64,000 nt of DNA from Pedococcus badiiscoriae (GTDB taxonomy: Bacteria; Actinomycetota; Actinomycetes; Actinomycetales; Dermatophilaceae): the NCBI RefSeq assembly GCF_013408925.1, contig NZ_JACCAB010000001.1, positions 1,240,001-1,304,000 of the forward strand. The letters run 5' to 3'. This document shows positions 26,618-35,144 of this stretch, piece after piece. The notes beneath the pieces were generated by a model. The model saw nothing but the letters and a program-made list of their open reading frames with translations. It was not told the DNA's origin and did not search any database. Each line of letters begins with the position of its first letter. Within the stretch, counting starts at the first letter, position 1. The position numbers and the translations under genes were made by a program.

Positions 26618-28702
26618 ATGGACTCGATGACCTTCCACCGCGACGCCACCGGCGAGCCCGTGCTGGCCCCACCTCCCACGACTCCCGCGCAGGCCGGCCA
26701 CGCGCCGCCGGCGCCCAGCCGGATCCATCGCCTGTGGCGTGGCGCGGAAGGCGACCCGACGTGGGCCCGTCCCGCACTGCTCGGCCTGCTCCTGGCCACG
26801 GCCCTCTTCTACTTCGCCAACCTGACCTCTAGCGGCTACGCGAACTCCTTCTACTCCGCGGCTGCCCAGGCCGGCAGCGCCAGCTGGAAGGCCTTCTTCT
26901 ACGGCTCCTCGGACGCCGGCAACTCGATCACGGTCGACAAGCCGCCGGCCTCCCTGTGGGCGATGGCCCTGTCGGTGCGGCTCTTCGGGCTGAGCTCGTT
27001 CAGCATCCTCATGCCCGAGGTGCTGATGGGTGTGGCCACCGTCGGCGTCGTCCACGGCACCGTGAAGCGCCACTTCGGTGCCGCAGCCGGCCTCATCGCC
27101 GGCGCTGTGATGGCGCTGACCCCGGTGGCCGTGCTGATGTTCCGGTTCAACAACCCGGACGCACTGCTGGTGCTGCTCATGGCCCTCGCGGCCTGGGCCA
27201 CGATCAAGTCCATCGAGCAGGGCTCGGCCAGGTGGTTCGCCATCGTCGGCGTCCTCCTCGGCCTCGGCTTCCTCACCAAGGCGCTCCAGGTCCTGCTCGT
27301 CGTGCCAGCCCTCGGCCTCGCCTACGTCCTGTTCGCGAACACGACCCTGCGCAGGCGGATCACCGGTGCGATCCTCGGAGCCGGCGCCATGGTCCTCTCA
27401 GCGGGCTGGTGGGTCGCGATCGTCGAGCTGGTCCCGGCCAGCATGCGCCCCTACATCGGCGGCTCGCAGGACAACTCGTTCCTGTCGGTCACCTTCGGCT
27501 ACAACGGTCTCGGCCGGATCAGCGGCAACGAGACGGGCTCCGTCGGTGGCGGCAACGGCTGGGGCGCCACGGGACTCGGGCGCATGTTCAGCACCAGCAT
27601 CGGCGGCCAGATCTCCTGGCTCATCCCCTCGGCGCTCATCCTGCTCGCGGTCGGCCTGTTCCTTCGCGGCCGGGCGCCCCGCACCGACGGCCGCCGCGCG
27701 GCATACGTCGTCTGGGGTGGCTGGCTCCTCGTCACGATGGTGACGTTCTCACTGATGGCCGGCATCTTCCACGAGTACTACACCGTCGCCCTGGCCCCTG
27801 CCATCGCTGCCCTGGTCGGCATGGGCGCGGCAGAGGCCTGGGAGCATCGCGCGAAGGCCGTCGGCTCGGTCACGCTCTCGGCCGCCACGGCTGTCGCCGC
27901 TGCATGGTCCTTCGTCCTGCTCTCGCGGACCGACTGGCAGAACTGGCTGCGCGTCGGCGTCCTCGTCCTCGGGCTCGCGAGCGCCCTGCTGCTGCTCGCC
28001 ATCACCCAGCTGCACCGGCGCTTCGTGCCGGCCGTCATCGCCAGCGCCCTCGTGGCGGTGCTCGCCGGTCCCGCGGCCTACAGCGTCCAGACCGTCAGCA
28101 CGGGCCACACCGGCTCGATCGTGAACGCTGGGCCGGCCATCGCGGGCGGCGGCCCCGGCCGTGGCGGTATGCCGGGTGGGCCCCGCGGCGCGATGGGCGC
28201 ACCTCCCCAGCAGGGCACCGCCGGCGGCCCGGGTGCCACCCGCGGTGCTGGTGGGATCGGCGGCCTGCTCAACGCCTCCACTCCCAGCACCGAGGTCGTC
28301 TCCGCCCTGTCGGCCGATGCGTCGAGCTATCGATGGGTGGCCGCGGCGATCGGCTCGCAGAACGCGGCGGGCCTGCAGCTCGGGACCGGGCTCCCCGTGA
28401 TGGCCATCGGCGGCTTCAACGGCAGCGACCCCAGCCCGACACTGGCCCAGTTCCAGCAGTACGTCGCGGACGGCGACGTCCACTACTTCGTCGCCAGCGG
28501 GAACGGCGACGGGCCCGGCGGCGGACGCGGCGGAGGCCTGGGCGGGGGCCCGGGCGGCTCGGGAACGGGCGCGCAGATCTCGCAGTGGGTGGCGGCCACC
28601 TTCAGCCAGGTCACGATCGGCGGATCGACGTTCTACGACCTGACCCGGCCGCGCTCGTCCGGCACGGCCACCTCGGGCTCCGCCACGACCCAGAGCACCT
28701 GA
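26618..28702 (+). CDS. ArnT/PMT-like glycosyltransferase family 39 membrane protein
   Basis: 694-residue polytopic enzyme that should use a polyprenyl-phosphate sugar as donor at the outer face of the membrane. The first extracytoplasmic loop has the expected acidic/lysine motif (ITVDKPPASLW), followed by about 11-12 helices, and SGNETGSVGGGNGW is a family-typical loop. The C-terminal third (from about residue 510) is a soluble domain with two very Gly/Pro-rich stretches (GGGPGRGGMPGGPRGAMG and a later one). Two starts are possible: ATG 26618 and ATG 26627 (AAGGG is 10 bases before the second). A GTG at 26576 would place the CACAG boxes inside the gene, so I disfavour it. Confidence 0.9.
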   Translation: MDSMTFHRDATGEPVLAPPPTTPAQAGHAPPAPSRIHRLWRGAEGDPTWARPALLGLLLATALFYFANLTSSGYANSFYSAAAQAGSASWKAFFYGSSDAGNSITVDKPPASLWAMALSVRLFGLSSFSILMPEVLMGVATVGVVHGTVKRHFGAAAGLIAGAVMALTPVAVLMFRFNNPDALLVLLMALAAWATIKSIEQGSARWFAIVGVLLGLGFLTKALQVLLVVPALGLAYVLFANTTLRRRITGAILGAGAMVLSAGWWVAIVELVPASMRPYIGGSQDNSFLSVTFGYNGLGRISGNETGSVGGGNGWGATGLGRMFSTSIGGQISWLIPSALILLAVGLFLRGRAPRTDGRRAAYVVWGGWLLVTMVTFSLMAGIFHEYYTVALAPAIAALVGMGAAEAWEHRAKAVGSVTLSAATAVAAAWSFVLLSRTDWQNWLRVGVLVLGLASALLLLAITQLHRRFVPAVIASALVAVLAGPAAYSVQTVSTGHTGSIVNAGPAIAGGGPGRGGMPGGPRGAMGAPPQQGTAGGPGATRGAGGIGGLLNASTPSTEVVSALSADASSYRWVAAAIGSQNAAGLQLGTGLPVMAIGGFNGSDPSPTLAQFQQYVADGDVHYFVASGNGDGPGGGRGGGLGGGPGGSGTGAQISQWVAATFSQVTIGGSTFYDLTRPRSSGTATSGSATTQST

Positions 28703-28713
28703 GGAACGCCGCG

Positions 28714-29994
28714 ATGACCACCCCCGTCCTCGACATCGTCATCCCTGTGCACAACGAGCAGCACACGCTCGCGGCCAGTGTCCGCCGCCTGCACCACCAC
28801 CTGGTCCAGAGCTTCCCCTATCCCTTCCGGATCACCGTGGCCGACAACACCAGCCCCGACGCGACGGCGGTCGTCGCGTCGGGGCTGGTGGCAGAGCTGC
28901 CGGGAGTCGCACTCGTGCAGCTGCCCCAGAAGGGCCGGGGCCGGGCCCTCAAGCAGGTGTGGGCGGGCTCGGACGCGCCGATCCTTGCCTACATGGACGT
29001 CGACCTCTCCACGGACCTCGACGCCCTGTGGCCGCTCGTGGCGCCCCTCATGTCAGGCCACTCGGACGTGGCCATCGGCTCCCGCCTGGCCAGGGGTGCC
29101 CGGGTCGTGCGCGGCCCCCGACGGGAGGTCATCTCGCGGTGCTACAACCTGCTCCTGCGTGGCGCGCTCGGGGCTCGTTTCACGGACGCACAGTGCGGCT
29201 TCAAGGCGATCCGGGCCGATGTCGCCGCCGAGCTGCTGCCGATGGTCGAGGACCCCGCGTGGTTCTTCGACACCGAGCTGCTGGTCCTGGCCCAGCGGGC
29301 CGGCCTGCGGATCCACGAGGTGCCCGTCGACTGGTTCGACGACCCCGACTCCCGGGTCGACGTGGTCGCGACGGCGTGGGACGACCTTCGGGGAGTCGTC
29401 AGGGTCCGGCGCGGCCTCGCGTCCGGTCGGCTCCCCGTCGCCGAGGTCGCGGCCCGCATCCGTCGACACAGGCCGGGCGCGCTGGGCGCGTGGCACCAGC
29501 TTACGAGGTTCGCCGCCGTCGGGATGGCCTCCACGGTCGTGCACCTCGGCCTGTTCGCCGCGCTCGTTGCCGGCGCGGGGTCGGTCCAGGCAGCCAACCT
29601 CGTGGCGCTGCTCGTCGCGACCGTCGTCAACACGGCCCTTAACCGGCGGTGGACCTTCGGCGTCAGCGGGGCCGGAGCCCTGCGGTCACAGACGCAGGGC
29701 CTGGTGGTCTTCGGCATCACCTGGCTGCTGACCGGGGGGGCGCTGGGCCTGCTGCACACAGCGGTGGCCAGCCCGTCGACCGCGGTCGCCACCCTGGTCG
29801 TCGGCGCTGCGACGGCCGTGTCCACGACCGTACGGTTCGTCGCGATGCGTTCCTGGATCTTTCGCCGCAAGCCCGCCCAGGAAGCGGATCAGTACTCGGT
29901 GACGATGAACGCGCCGCCGTCGTCTTCGAACACCACGACCCCCGTCCAGTCGAACCCGTCCACCGAGCCGTGGCAGACAGTGACCAGCCCCTGA
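28714..29994 (+). CDS. fused glycosyltransferase family 2 and GtrA-like protein
   Basis: 426 residues. An N-terminal GT2 (DPMS/DPG-synthase-like) catalytic domain, residues 1-240, has LDIVIPVHNEQ, ADNTSPD and MDVDLSTD (DXD-type), with QCGFKAIRADVA and the lipid-facing region after it. A C-terminal four-helix GtrA domain (about 265-385; ends RFVAMRSWIF) follows. It probably makes or flips polyprenyl-phosphate sugar donor for the preceding GT39 enzyme. GAGGAA lies eight bases before ATG 28714, so it is in the same operon. The last 38 residues are low-complexity and lie antisense to the end of the next gene; the stop is only reached at 29992-29994. Confidence 0.9.
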   Translation: MTTPVLDIVIPVHNEQHTLAASVRRLHHHLVQSFPYPFRITVADNTSPDATAVVASGLVAELPGVALVQLPQKGRGRALKQVWAGSDAPILAYMDVDLSTDLDALWPLVAPLMSGHSDVAIGSRLARGARVVRGPRREVISRCYNLLLRGALGARFTDAQCGFKAIRADVAAELLPMVEDPAWFFDTELLVLAQRAGLRIHEVPVDWFDDPDSRVDVVATAWDDLRGVVRVRRGLASGRLPVAEVAARIRRHRPGALGAWHQLTRFAAVGMASTVVHLGLFAALVAGAGSVQAANLVALLVATVVNTALNRRWTFGVSGAGALRSQTQGLVVFGITWLLTGGALGLLHTAVASPSTAVATLVVGAATAVSTTVRFVAMRSWIFRRKPAQEADQYSVTMNAPPSSSNTTTPVQSNPSTEPWQTVTSP

Positions 29995-30209
29995 CCGACC
30001 TTCGAGTCGGCCGGGCACTCGAGCCTGTCGACGCTGCTGCCCGCGTTCTCGAGCGTCGAGGTGAGGGTGTCCTGCAGGACGACGGCGGACACCGACTGGG
30101 CCAGCGGGTGCACGGCCCCCTTGAGGGCACCGCCGCCACCTGACATCGACATCGACATCGCGATGAACCCTCCCATCGCCAGGACGCCCAGGGCCAAGCC
30201 GCTCATCAC
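29889..30209 (-). CDS. DUF4190/DUF4333-like membrane-anchored protein, 5' end lost
   Basis: The minus-strand frame encodes a Pro-rich N-part, one or two hydrophobic helices (CNGLAIAAIVMSGLALG...) and a soluble C-terminal domain with two conserved cysteines (RLECPADSKVGQG and VTVCHGSVDGF), the DUF4333 pattern. Only GTG 30209 or ATG 30206, inside the helix, can start it; coding-like, GC3-rich sequence continues upstream to about 30360 without any ATG, GTG or TTG before the tRNA-Ser terminator is reached. So either a short form (about 106 residues) is made or the gene has lost its 5' end. The last 106 bases overlap the GT2-GtrA gene antisense. Confidence 0.55.
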   Translation of the reverse strand: MMSGLALGVLAMGGFIAMSMSMSGGGGALKGAVHPLAQSVSAVVLQDTLTSTLENAGSSVDRLECPADSKVGQGLVTVCHGSVDGFDWTGVVVFEDDGGAFIVTEY

Positions 30210-30435
30210 GATCGCCGCGATGGCCAGTCCGTTGCACCGCTTGGGCGCGGGCGCGAAACCCTGGTACTGACTCGGCGGCGGCGCCGAAGCGGCATAGCCG
30301 GTCTGCTGGACCGGCGCCCCAGCCCAAGCCGGACCGAACGGTCCGGTATGCGCCCGCTCGGCTCCCCGTGCGACGGCTGCCCCGCGGGCGAGGAAAGCTG
30401 CGCGTGCGATGAAAGCCAGAGGGAGGCGGAGGGAG

Positions 30436-30502
30436 CCGTCGCTGGCGCCGGGGCTCGTTCCTCGCCCCGCCGCCAGCTCCTCCCAAATCCCGCGCGTTCG
30501 AT
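30436..30502 (-). repeat. tRNA-trailing conserved element, copy A
   Basis: Read on the minus strand: AACGCGC, GGGATTTGGGAGGAG, then a hairpin GGGGC-(GAGGAACGA)-GCCCC (30450-30468), an outer GCTGGCG/CGCCAGC pairing and CGACGG. The order and sequence match copies at 42044-42087 and 63675-63738, each just downstream of a tRNA gene. Confidence 0.75.
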
Positions 30503-30549
30503 AAAACGAGAAGGACCCGACGAAAAGCGTGTCGGGTCCTTCTCGTTTT
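30503..30549 (-). terminator. rho-independent terminator of tRNA-Ser(GCT)
   Basis: 19-bp perfect stem (30503-30521 with 30531-30549), loop of nine bases, and a TTTT end on the minus strand, three bases after the tRNA. The loop (ACGCTTTTC on the minus strand) and stem base match the terminator of tRNA-Gly at 63626-63674. Confidence 0.93.
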
Positions 30550-30552
30550 TGG

Positions 30553-30642
30553 CGGAGGCGGAGGGATTTGAACCCTCGATGGGCGATAAACCCAAACCGC
30601 ATTAGCAGTGCGGCGCCATAGACCGGACTAGGCGACGCCTCC
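30553..30642 (-). tRNA. tRNA-Ser (anticodon GCT)
   Basis: 90 bases, class II with a long variable arm. Acceptor GGAGGCG/CGCCTCC with discriminator G, anticodon stem CCGCA/TGCGG with loop CTGCTAA, T-arm GGGTTCAAATCCC. CCA is not encoded. Reads AGC/AGU codons. Confidence 0.97.
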
Positions 30643-30725
30643 ACGCCCGGCGGCTGTCGCAGCCGAGCCCGCACAGGGTATCCGCACCCCAGCGACAGGA
30701 GCAAAATCGCCCCCTGTCGCCGACC

Positions 30726-32321
30726 TCAGCTGCAGATGTCCTGCGCCGCGGTGCGGGCCTTCACGGTCGGGGTGGAACCCGACGTGGCGGGCGCGGTGAT
30801 GCTCTCCGTCGGCAGCGGCTTGGTCCCGAGGCGGTTCGGGATCTCGACCGCCTTCGGCGAGCCCACGCCCATGCTCAGCTCGATGGTCGAGCCCAGCTGG
30901 GCGTCCTGGCGCATCTCGGCGCCCGGGTAGACGGCGGCGACCGTGCGCGCCGCCTCCTTCATGGTGGGGCCGTAGCGGACCACGACGCCATCAGTCGGCG
31001 AGCCCGTACCGGTGAGGTACGACGCGATCGTGAAGCCTTGCACCTGGAGCTCGGCGGCGGCCTGCTTGGCCAGACCGGGCACCCCGGAGTTGTTGGTGAC
31101 CCGCACCTTGATGTCGGCGGGGCTCACGGTCAGGGCCGGCGCTGTGGTCGGCGACGCGGTGGGCGTGCTCGCCTTCTTCGGCACCTTCGTGCCCGGAAGG
31201 GGCTTGTCCTGCCGGATGGCCTTCCAGATGGTGTCGGCCGCAGGGGTCCACTGGACCCGGTTGGGGTCCGCGGGGTAGGTCTCGGTCGGGAGCTTCACGA
31301 ACCGGATCTGGTCGGTGCCGATCCGGGCCACGCTTCCGGCGATGTCCTTCATCTGGCCGATGTCCAGGCCCTTGTCCGTGGTCATCGCCGAAGTCGTGGC
31401 GTTGAGGAAGCCGAAGAGCTTGTCGGGCCGCAGCAGCAGGGACGACTTCGTGGCTTCCTGGATCACCGAGGAGAGGAAGGCCTGCTGGCGGTCGATGCGC
31501 CCGAGGTCAGAGCCGTCGCCGATGTTGTGGCGCAACCGGACGTAGGCGAGGGCGTTCCGGCCGTCCACCCTGCTCCGACCCGCGGGGAGGTCGAGGTGGC
31601 TCTGTCGGTCCTTGACGGGCTGGGGCAGGCAGACGGTGACCCCGCCGAGGGCGTTGACCATGTCCTGGAACCCGCGGAAGTCGATCACGATGAAGTGGTC
31701 GATATAGATGCCGGTCAGTCCCTCGAACGTGCGGATGGTGCACGCCGGTCCGCCCAGGGTGAAGTTCTGGTTCCACTGTCGGGTGACGCCGTTCTGCACG
31801 CTGTCGTTCTTGTTCTTGCAGTCGCGCGGGGCCTTCGTCATCGAGTCGCGGGGGATCGAGACGACGATCGCCGACTGGCGGTCCGCCGACAGGTGCACGA
31901 TGAGGTTGGTGTCGGAGCGGCTGCCTGCCATGCCGTACTCCGTCTGCCCCTTGCCGAGGTTGGTCCCCTCCCGGCTGTCCGAACCCATCACGAAGATGTT
32001 CATCGGGGCCAGGTTGGTCTGCGCGTCCTTGGTGGCTTCCTTGGTCGGGCGAACGCCCAGCGCCCCGCTGATGTCGAGCCTTCTGATGTTGCCGTTGAGC
32101 TTCACGTAGGCCGCGACGCCGAGGACCAGGGCCACGACCAGCACGCCGGCCATGGCGAACGCGGTCCGGCGCAGCCACGGGTGGCGACGCGTCGTGCCGC
32201 CGTGGCGGTCGGACCGACTGTGCGACGTCGCGGTGTTCTGCTGGCTGCCGTCCCCCGCGGCACCAGGGCCCGGGTCGGACACATTGTGGTCCGGCGCGGA
32301 GCCGTTGGTGGGCTCGCTCAC
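30726..32321 (-). CDS. LytR-CpsA-Psr (LCP) family cell-wall ligase
   Basis: 531 residues. Cytoplasmic Ser/Asn-rich N-terminus (about 55 residues), one transmembrane helix (about 57-78), the LCP phosphotransferase domain (MNIFVMGSDSREG, DTNLIVHLSADRQSAIVVSIPRD with the catalytic Arg, and the conserved Arg-rich YVRLRHNIGDGSDLGRIDRQQ), and a C-terminal LytR_C domain after a Pro/Thr linker. LCP enzymes attach glycopolymers to peptidoglycan outside the membrane. GTG 32319-32321 is chosen because GAGAGG lies five bases before it. It is divergent from the penicillin-binding-protein gene, so the two cell-wall genes share an intergenic region. Confidence 0.93.
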   Translation of the reverse strand: MSEPTNGSAPDHNVSDPGPGAAGDGSQQNTATSHSRSDRHGGTTRRHPWLRRTAFAMAGVLVVALVLGVAAYVKLNGNIRRLDISGALGVRPTKEATKDAQTNLAPMNIFVMGSDSREGTNLGKGQTEYGMAGSRSDTNLIVHLSADRQSAIVVSIPRDSMTKAPRDCKNKNDSVQNGVTRQWNQNFTLGGPACTIRTFEGLTGIYIDHFIVIDFRGFQDMVNALGGVTVCLPQPVKDRQSHLDLPAGRSRVDGRNALAYVRLRHNIGDGSDLGRIDRQQAFLSSVIQEATKSSLLLRPDKLFGFLNATTSAMTTDKGLDIGQMKDIAGSVARIGTDQIRFVKLPTETYPADPNRVQWTPAADTIWKAIRQDKPLPGTKVPKKASTPTASPTTAPALTVSPADIKVRVTNNSGVPGLAKQAAAELQVQGFTIASYLTGTGSPTDGVVVRYGPTMKEAARTVAAVYPGAEMRQDAQLGSTIELSMGVGSPKAVEIPNRLGTKPLPTESITAPATSGSTPTVKARTAAQDICS

Positions 32322-32510
32322 GTGTACCTCTCTGATGAAGAAGAGCCACGCGTGCAGTGGCTCGGGCGACGAATCGCCTCCGTGAGTGTACGGGCGCATC
32401 CTGAACGCTCCCTAAGATGCGCCTCCGCACTCCCGACGCCGCAGGCAGCGCCGAGGTTGGCTCCAGCCCGGTTCCGGAGTGGTCCCCGGTGGGCGCGAGG
32501 GGCGCGAGGG

Positions 32511-32542
32511 GTGGCCCGAGGTGGGCCCGAGGTGGGCCCGAG
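32511..32542. repeat. Three 11-bp tandem repeats upstream of the PBP gene
   Basis: GTGGGCCCGAG-type units in three head-to-tail copies (the first one base shorter), preceded by GGGCGCGAG duplicates. They lie 47 bases before the PBP gene in the shared promoter region of LCP and PBP. Possibly regulator contacts, possibly just slippage. Confidence 0.6.
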
Positions 32543-32588
32543 GAGACAAATGGGACGAAGCACGGCCGGAGTGGGGTTGGATGGTGGC

Positions 32589-34517
32589 ATGACCAAACGC
32601 GCAGTCGTCGGGGGAGTCGCGGTCGCCACACTGGTCGTCGCGGCAGCCGTCGCAGGGTGGTTGTGGTGGCGGCACGCCGAGCACGAGAAGACGCTGGACA
32701 CCGCGGCCCGGGCAGAGGTGGCGGCGTTCGCGACGTCGTGGTCCGGACGCTCGTTCACCAAGCCCGGCGTCCTGTTCACGGGTGCCACCAGCGACGCGGT
32801 CCAGGCGGACTTCGTCAAGGCCACGGCGGGTCTGGGCTCCGGACCCGTCAAGGTCACGGCGGGCGGGCTGCAGCGCGCGGGTGACCGGGCGACCGCTACC
32901 GCGCACGTCGCGTGGACCCTGGCCGGGGGCGTCGTCTGGTCCTATGACGTGCCGGTGACTGCCCAGCGTGCCGCGGGCTCGGACACCCGGTGGTCGATCA
33001 CGCTCCCCCAGGGCCACTCCTTGTGGCATCCCGCGCTCAAGTCCGGCGCCACCCTGACCGCCACCCGCACCTGGGGCAACCGAGGCACTCTCCTCGACCG
33101 TGACGGTGCCGCCCTCACCCCGATGGGCAAGGTCTACCCGGTGCAGATCGACCCGGGCCGAGCCACCGCGGCCACCGTGGCCCAGCTCGAGAAGATCGTC
33201 AACGAACCTGCCGGCTCCCTCGTGGCCAAGCTCACCGCGGCGACCAAGGCGGGCAGCAAGGCGACGATTCCCGTCATCACCTACCGGCAGGCCGACTTCG
33301 ACGCACACAAGGCCGCACTCGACGGGCTCAAGGGAGTGATCTACCCGGTCCGCGAACAGCCCCTGGCCAAGTCCCGCACCTTCGCCCAGCCGTTGCTCGG
33401 GTCGTTCGGCGCGGTCAGCGCCGAGCTCATCACCAAGAGCAAGGGCAGGTATGCCGCGGGCGACTACGCCGGGATCAGCGGGCTCCAGGGGCAGTACGAC
33501 GCGATCCTCGGCGGCACCGCCGGCGTCAAGGTCACCTCCAGCGCCGCGCCGGGCACCCCGCTGTTCTCGAAGGACCCGGTCGCGGGCAAGGACGTGTCGA
33601 CGACGATGTCGCCGCGGGTCCAGGACGCGGCGGAGAGCGCCCTGGCGGCCACCGGCTCGGTGCCGTCCGCCCTCGTGGCCGTGGACGTCAAGACCGGTGA
33701 CGTGCTTGCCTCGGCGAACTCGCCGGAGCTCGGCTTCGACCGGGCGATGACCGGCCACTACCCCCCGGGGTCGGCGTTCAAGATCGCGACGACCTATGCG
33801 CTGCTGACTGCCGGCAAGGTGACCCCGACCACGTCGGTCTCCTGCCCGAAGTCGTTCGTGGTCGACGGCCGGACCTACAAGAACTACGAGGGGGAGTCGC
33901 TCGGCACCCCCGACTTCACCACCGACTTCGCCCACTCCTGCAACACCGCGTTCGTGCAGCTCTCGACCAGGCTCGGGGACAGCGACCTGACGAAGGCGGC
34001 CGCCGCGCTGGGGCTGACCGGATGGGCCAAGACCCTCGGCGTCGCGAACGCCTTCGACGCCGACGTCCCCGTCAACAACGGCAAGACCGACAAGGCGGCG
34101 GCCGCGATCGGGCAGGGTCGCAACGTCACGTCCCCGCTGGCCCTGGCCGTGCTGGCGGCCAATGTCGCTCGAGGCTCGACCATCTCACCGGAGCTGGTCA
34201 CCCAGCCCGCGCCGCCGGGGGTGGACCGCACTCCGAAGCCGTTGGACGCCACGGTCGTCGGCCAGCTGCAGACGCTCATGGGTGAGGTGGTCAACCAGGG
34301 CACCGCCACGGTGCTCAAGGGCACGCCCGGTGGCACGGTCCGGGGCAAGACGGGCACTGCGGAGTTCGGCTCGACGAACCCGCCCCAGACGCACGCCTGG
34401 TTCGTCGGCTACCAGGGCGGGATGGCCTTCGCGGTCCTGGTGGAGACCGGCAAGAGCGGTGGCACCGTCGCCGCCCCCATCGCCAGGGCCTTCCTCACCA
34501 CGCTCGCCCGGGGCTGA
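32589..34517 (+). CDS. penicillin-binding protein 2-like transpeptidase (class B)
   Basis: Cross-links peptidoglycan outside the membrane. 642 residues: signal-anchor helix (about 5-26), an NTF2-like MecA_N domain (about 32-140), a dimerisation region, then the transpeptidase domain with S395-x-x-K398 (PGSAFKIAT), S450-C451-N452 (HSCNTAF) and K587-T-G (GKTGTAEFG). All catalytic motifs are intact. ATG 32589 is used; GTG/TTG codons a few residues upstream are alternatives. Ends before a strong terminator. Confidence 0.94.
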   Translation: MTKRAVVGGVAVATLVVAAAVAGWLWWRHAEHEKTLDTAARAEVAAFATSWSGRSFTKPGVLFTGATSDAVQADFVKATAGLGSGPVKVTAGGLQRAGDRATATAHVAWTLAGGVVWSYDVPVTAQRAAGSDTRWSITLPQGHSLWHPALKSGATLTATRTWGNRGTLLDRDGAALTPMGKVYPVQIDPGRATAATVAQLEKIVNEPAGSLVAKLTAATKAGSKATIPVITYRQADFDAHKAALDGLKGVIYPVREQPLAKSRTFAQPLLGSFGAVSAELITKSKGRYAAGDYAGISGLQGQYDAILGGTAGVKVTSSAAPGTPLFSKDPVAGKDVSTTMSPRVQDAAESALAATGSVPSALVAVDVKTGDVLASANSPELGFDRAMTGHYPPGSAFKIATTYALLTAGKVTPTTSVSCPKSFVVDGRTYKNYEGESLGTPDFTTDFAHSCNTAFVQLSTRLGDSDLTKAAAALGLTGWAKTLGVANAFDADVPVNNGKTDKAAAAIGQGRNVTSPLALAVLAANVARGSTISPELVTQPAPPGVDRTPKPLDATVVGQLQTLMGEVVNQGTATVLKGTPGGTVRGKTGTAEFGSTNPPQTHAWFVGYQGGMAFAVLVETGKSGGTVAAPIARAFLTTLARG

Positions 34518-34590
34518 GTCCCCGCCGACGGCGCCCCGGGAAACCCCGGCGAGTCGTCGGCATACCGAGGGCGCCGGCGACCCTGACGCA

Positions 34591-34624
34591 ACGAGGCCCC
34601 CACCGCACGCGGTGGGGGCCTCGT
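34591..34624. terminator. bidirectional terminator between PBP and cold-shock genes
   Basis: 15-bp stem ACGAGGCCCCCACCG/CGGTGGGGGCCTCGT with a 4-base loop, between convergent genes. Confidence 0.85.
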
Positions 34625-34654
34625 CAGAAGACTGTTGGTTGAGCAGTCCTCGGG

Positions 34655-34858
34655 TCAGATCGGGCGAACGGCGTCAGCCTGGGGGCCCTTGGGCCCCTGG
34701 GTGACCTCGAACTCCACGCGCTGCGCCTCGTCCAGCGAGCGGTAGCCCGAGGAGTCGATCGCCGAGTAGTGGACGAACACGTCCGGGCCGCCGCCGTCCT
34801 GGGCGATGAAGCCGAAGCCCTTCTCAGCGTTGAACCACTTAACGGTTCCCTGTGCCAT
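34655..34858 (-). CDS. cspA: cold-shock protein (CspA family)
   Basis: 67-residue single cold-shock domain, an RNA chaperone: [16 protein letters not shown] (RNP1) and DVFVHYSAI (RNP2). ATG 34856-34858 (MAQGTVKWF). A 170-200-base AT-richer leader with AAAGAAAGAG before the start is typical of cspA mRNAs, whose 5' leader senses temperature. Confidence 0.96.
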   Translation of the reverse strand: MAQGTVKWFNAEKGFGFIAQDGGGPDVFVHYSAIDSSGYRSLDEAQRVEFEVTQGPKGPQADAVRPI

Positions 34859-35144
34859 GGGGTAACTCTTTCTTTTGTAGCCATTGGGAGTCCGCACTTT
34901 GCGAAGCCCCAGGCTGCCGTACACACCCCCACCGACGAGACATGCCCGTCCTCAGATGAGCTGCCTTCGTTAGAAAGCAAATGCCCGACCTGATGGTGCT
35001 AGGACGGGCACTTCATCGACCTTGCGAGGAACTGCTTGATGCAACCGTGAGAAACGCTAGCACGCAGGATGCGATCCGTGGAGGTCGAGATGTTCAAACT
35101 TTCGGTATGCCGTAGGGACGTGTTGGGCCCCTGTGCGGGGACCC
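34859..35144 (-). promoter_or_regulatory. cspA leader and promoter region
   Basis: 286 bases without a gene, clearly lower in GC than the surroundings, upstream of cspA on the minus strand. It holds the expected long structured leader. Beyond about 35050 it is the downstream flank of folP2. No riboswitch class is recognised. Confidence 0.55.

Noticed and set aside
30553..30704. Long form of the DUF4333-like protein starting at 30704
   Set aside because: It would translate straight through tRNA-Ser and its terminator.
32511..32542. GTGGGCCCGAG repeats as a replication-origin iteron set
   Set aside because: Only three imperfect units, no DnaA boxes or AT-rich unwinding region nearby.
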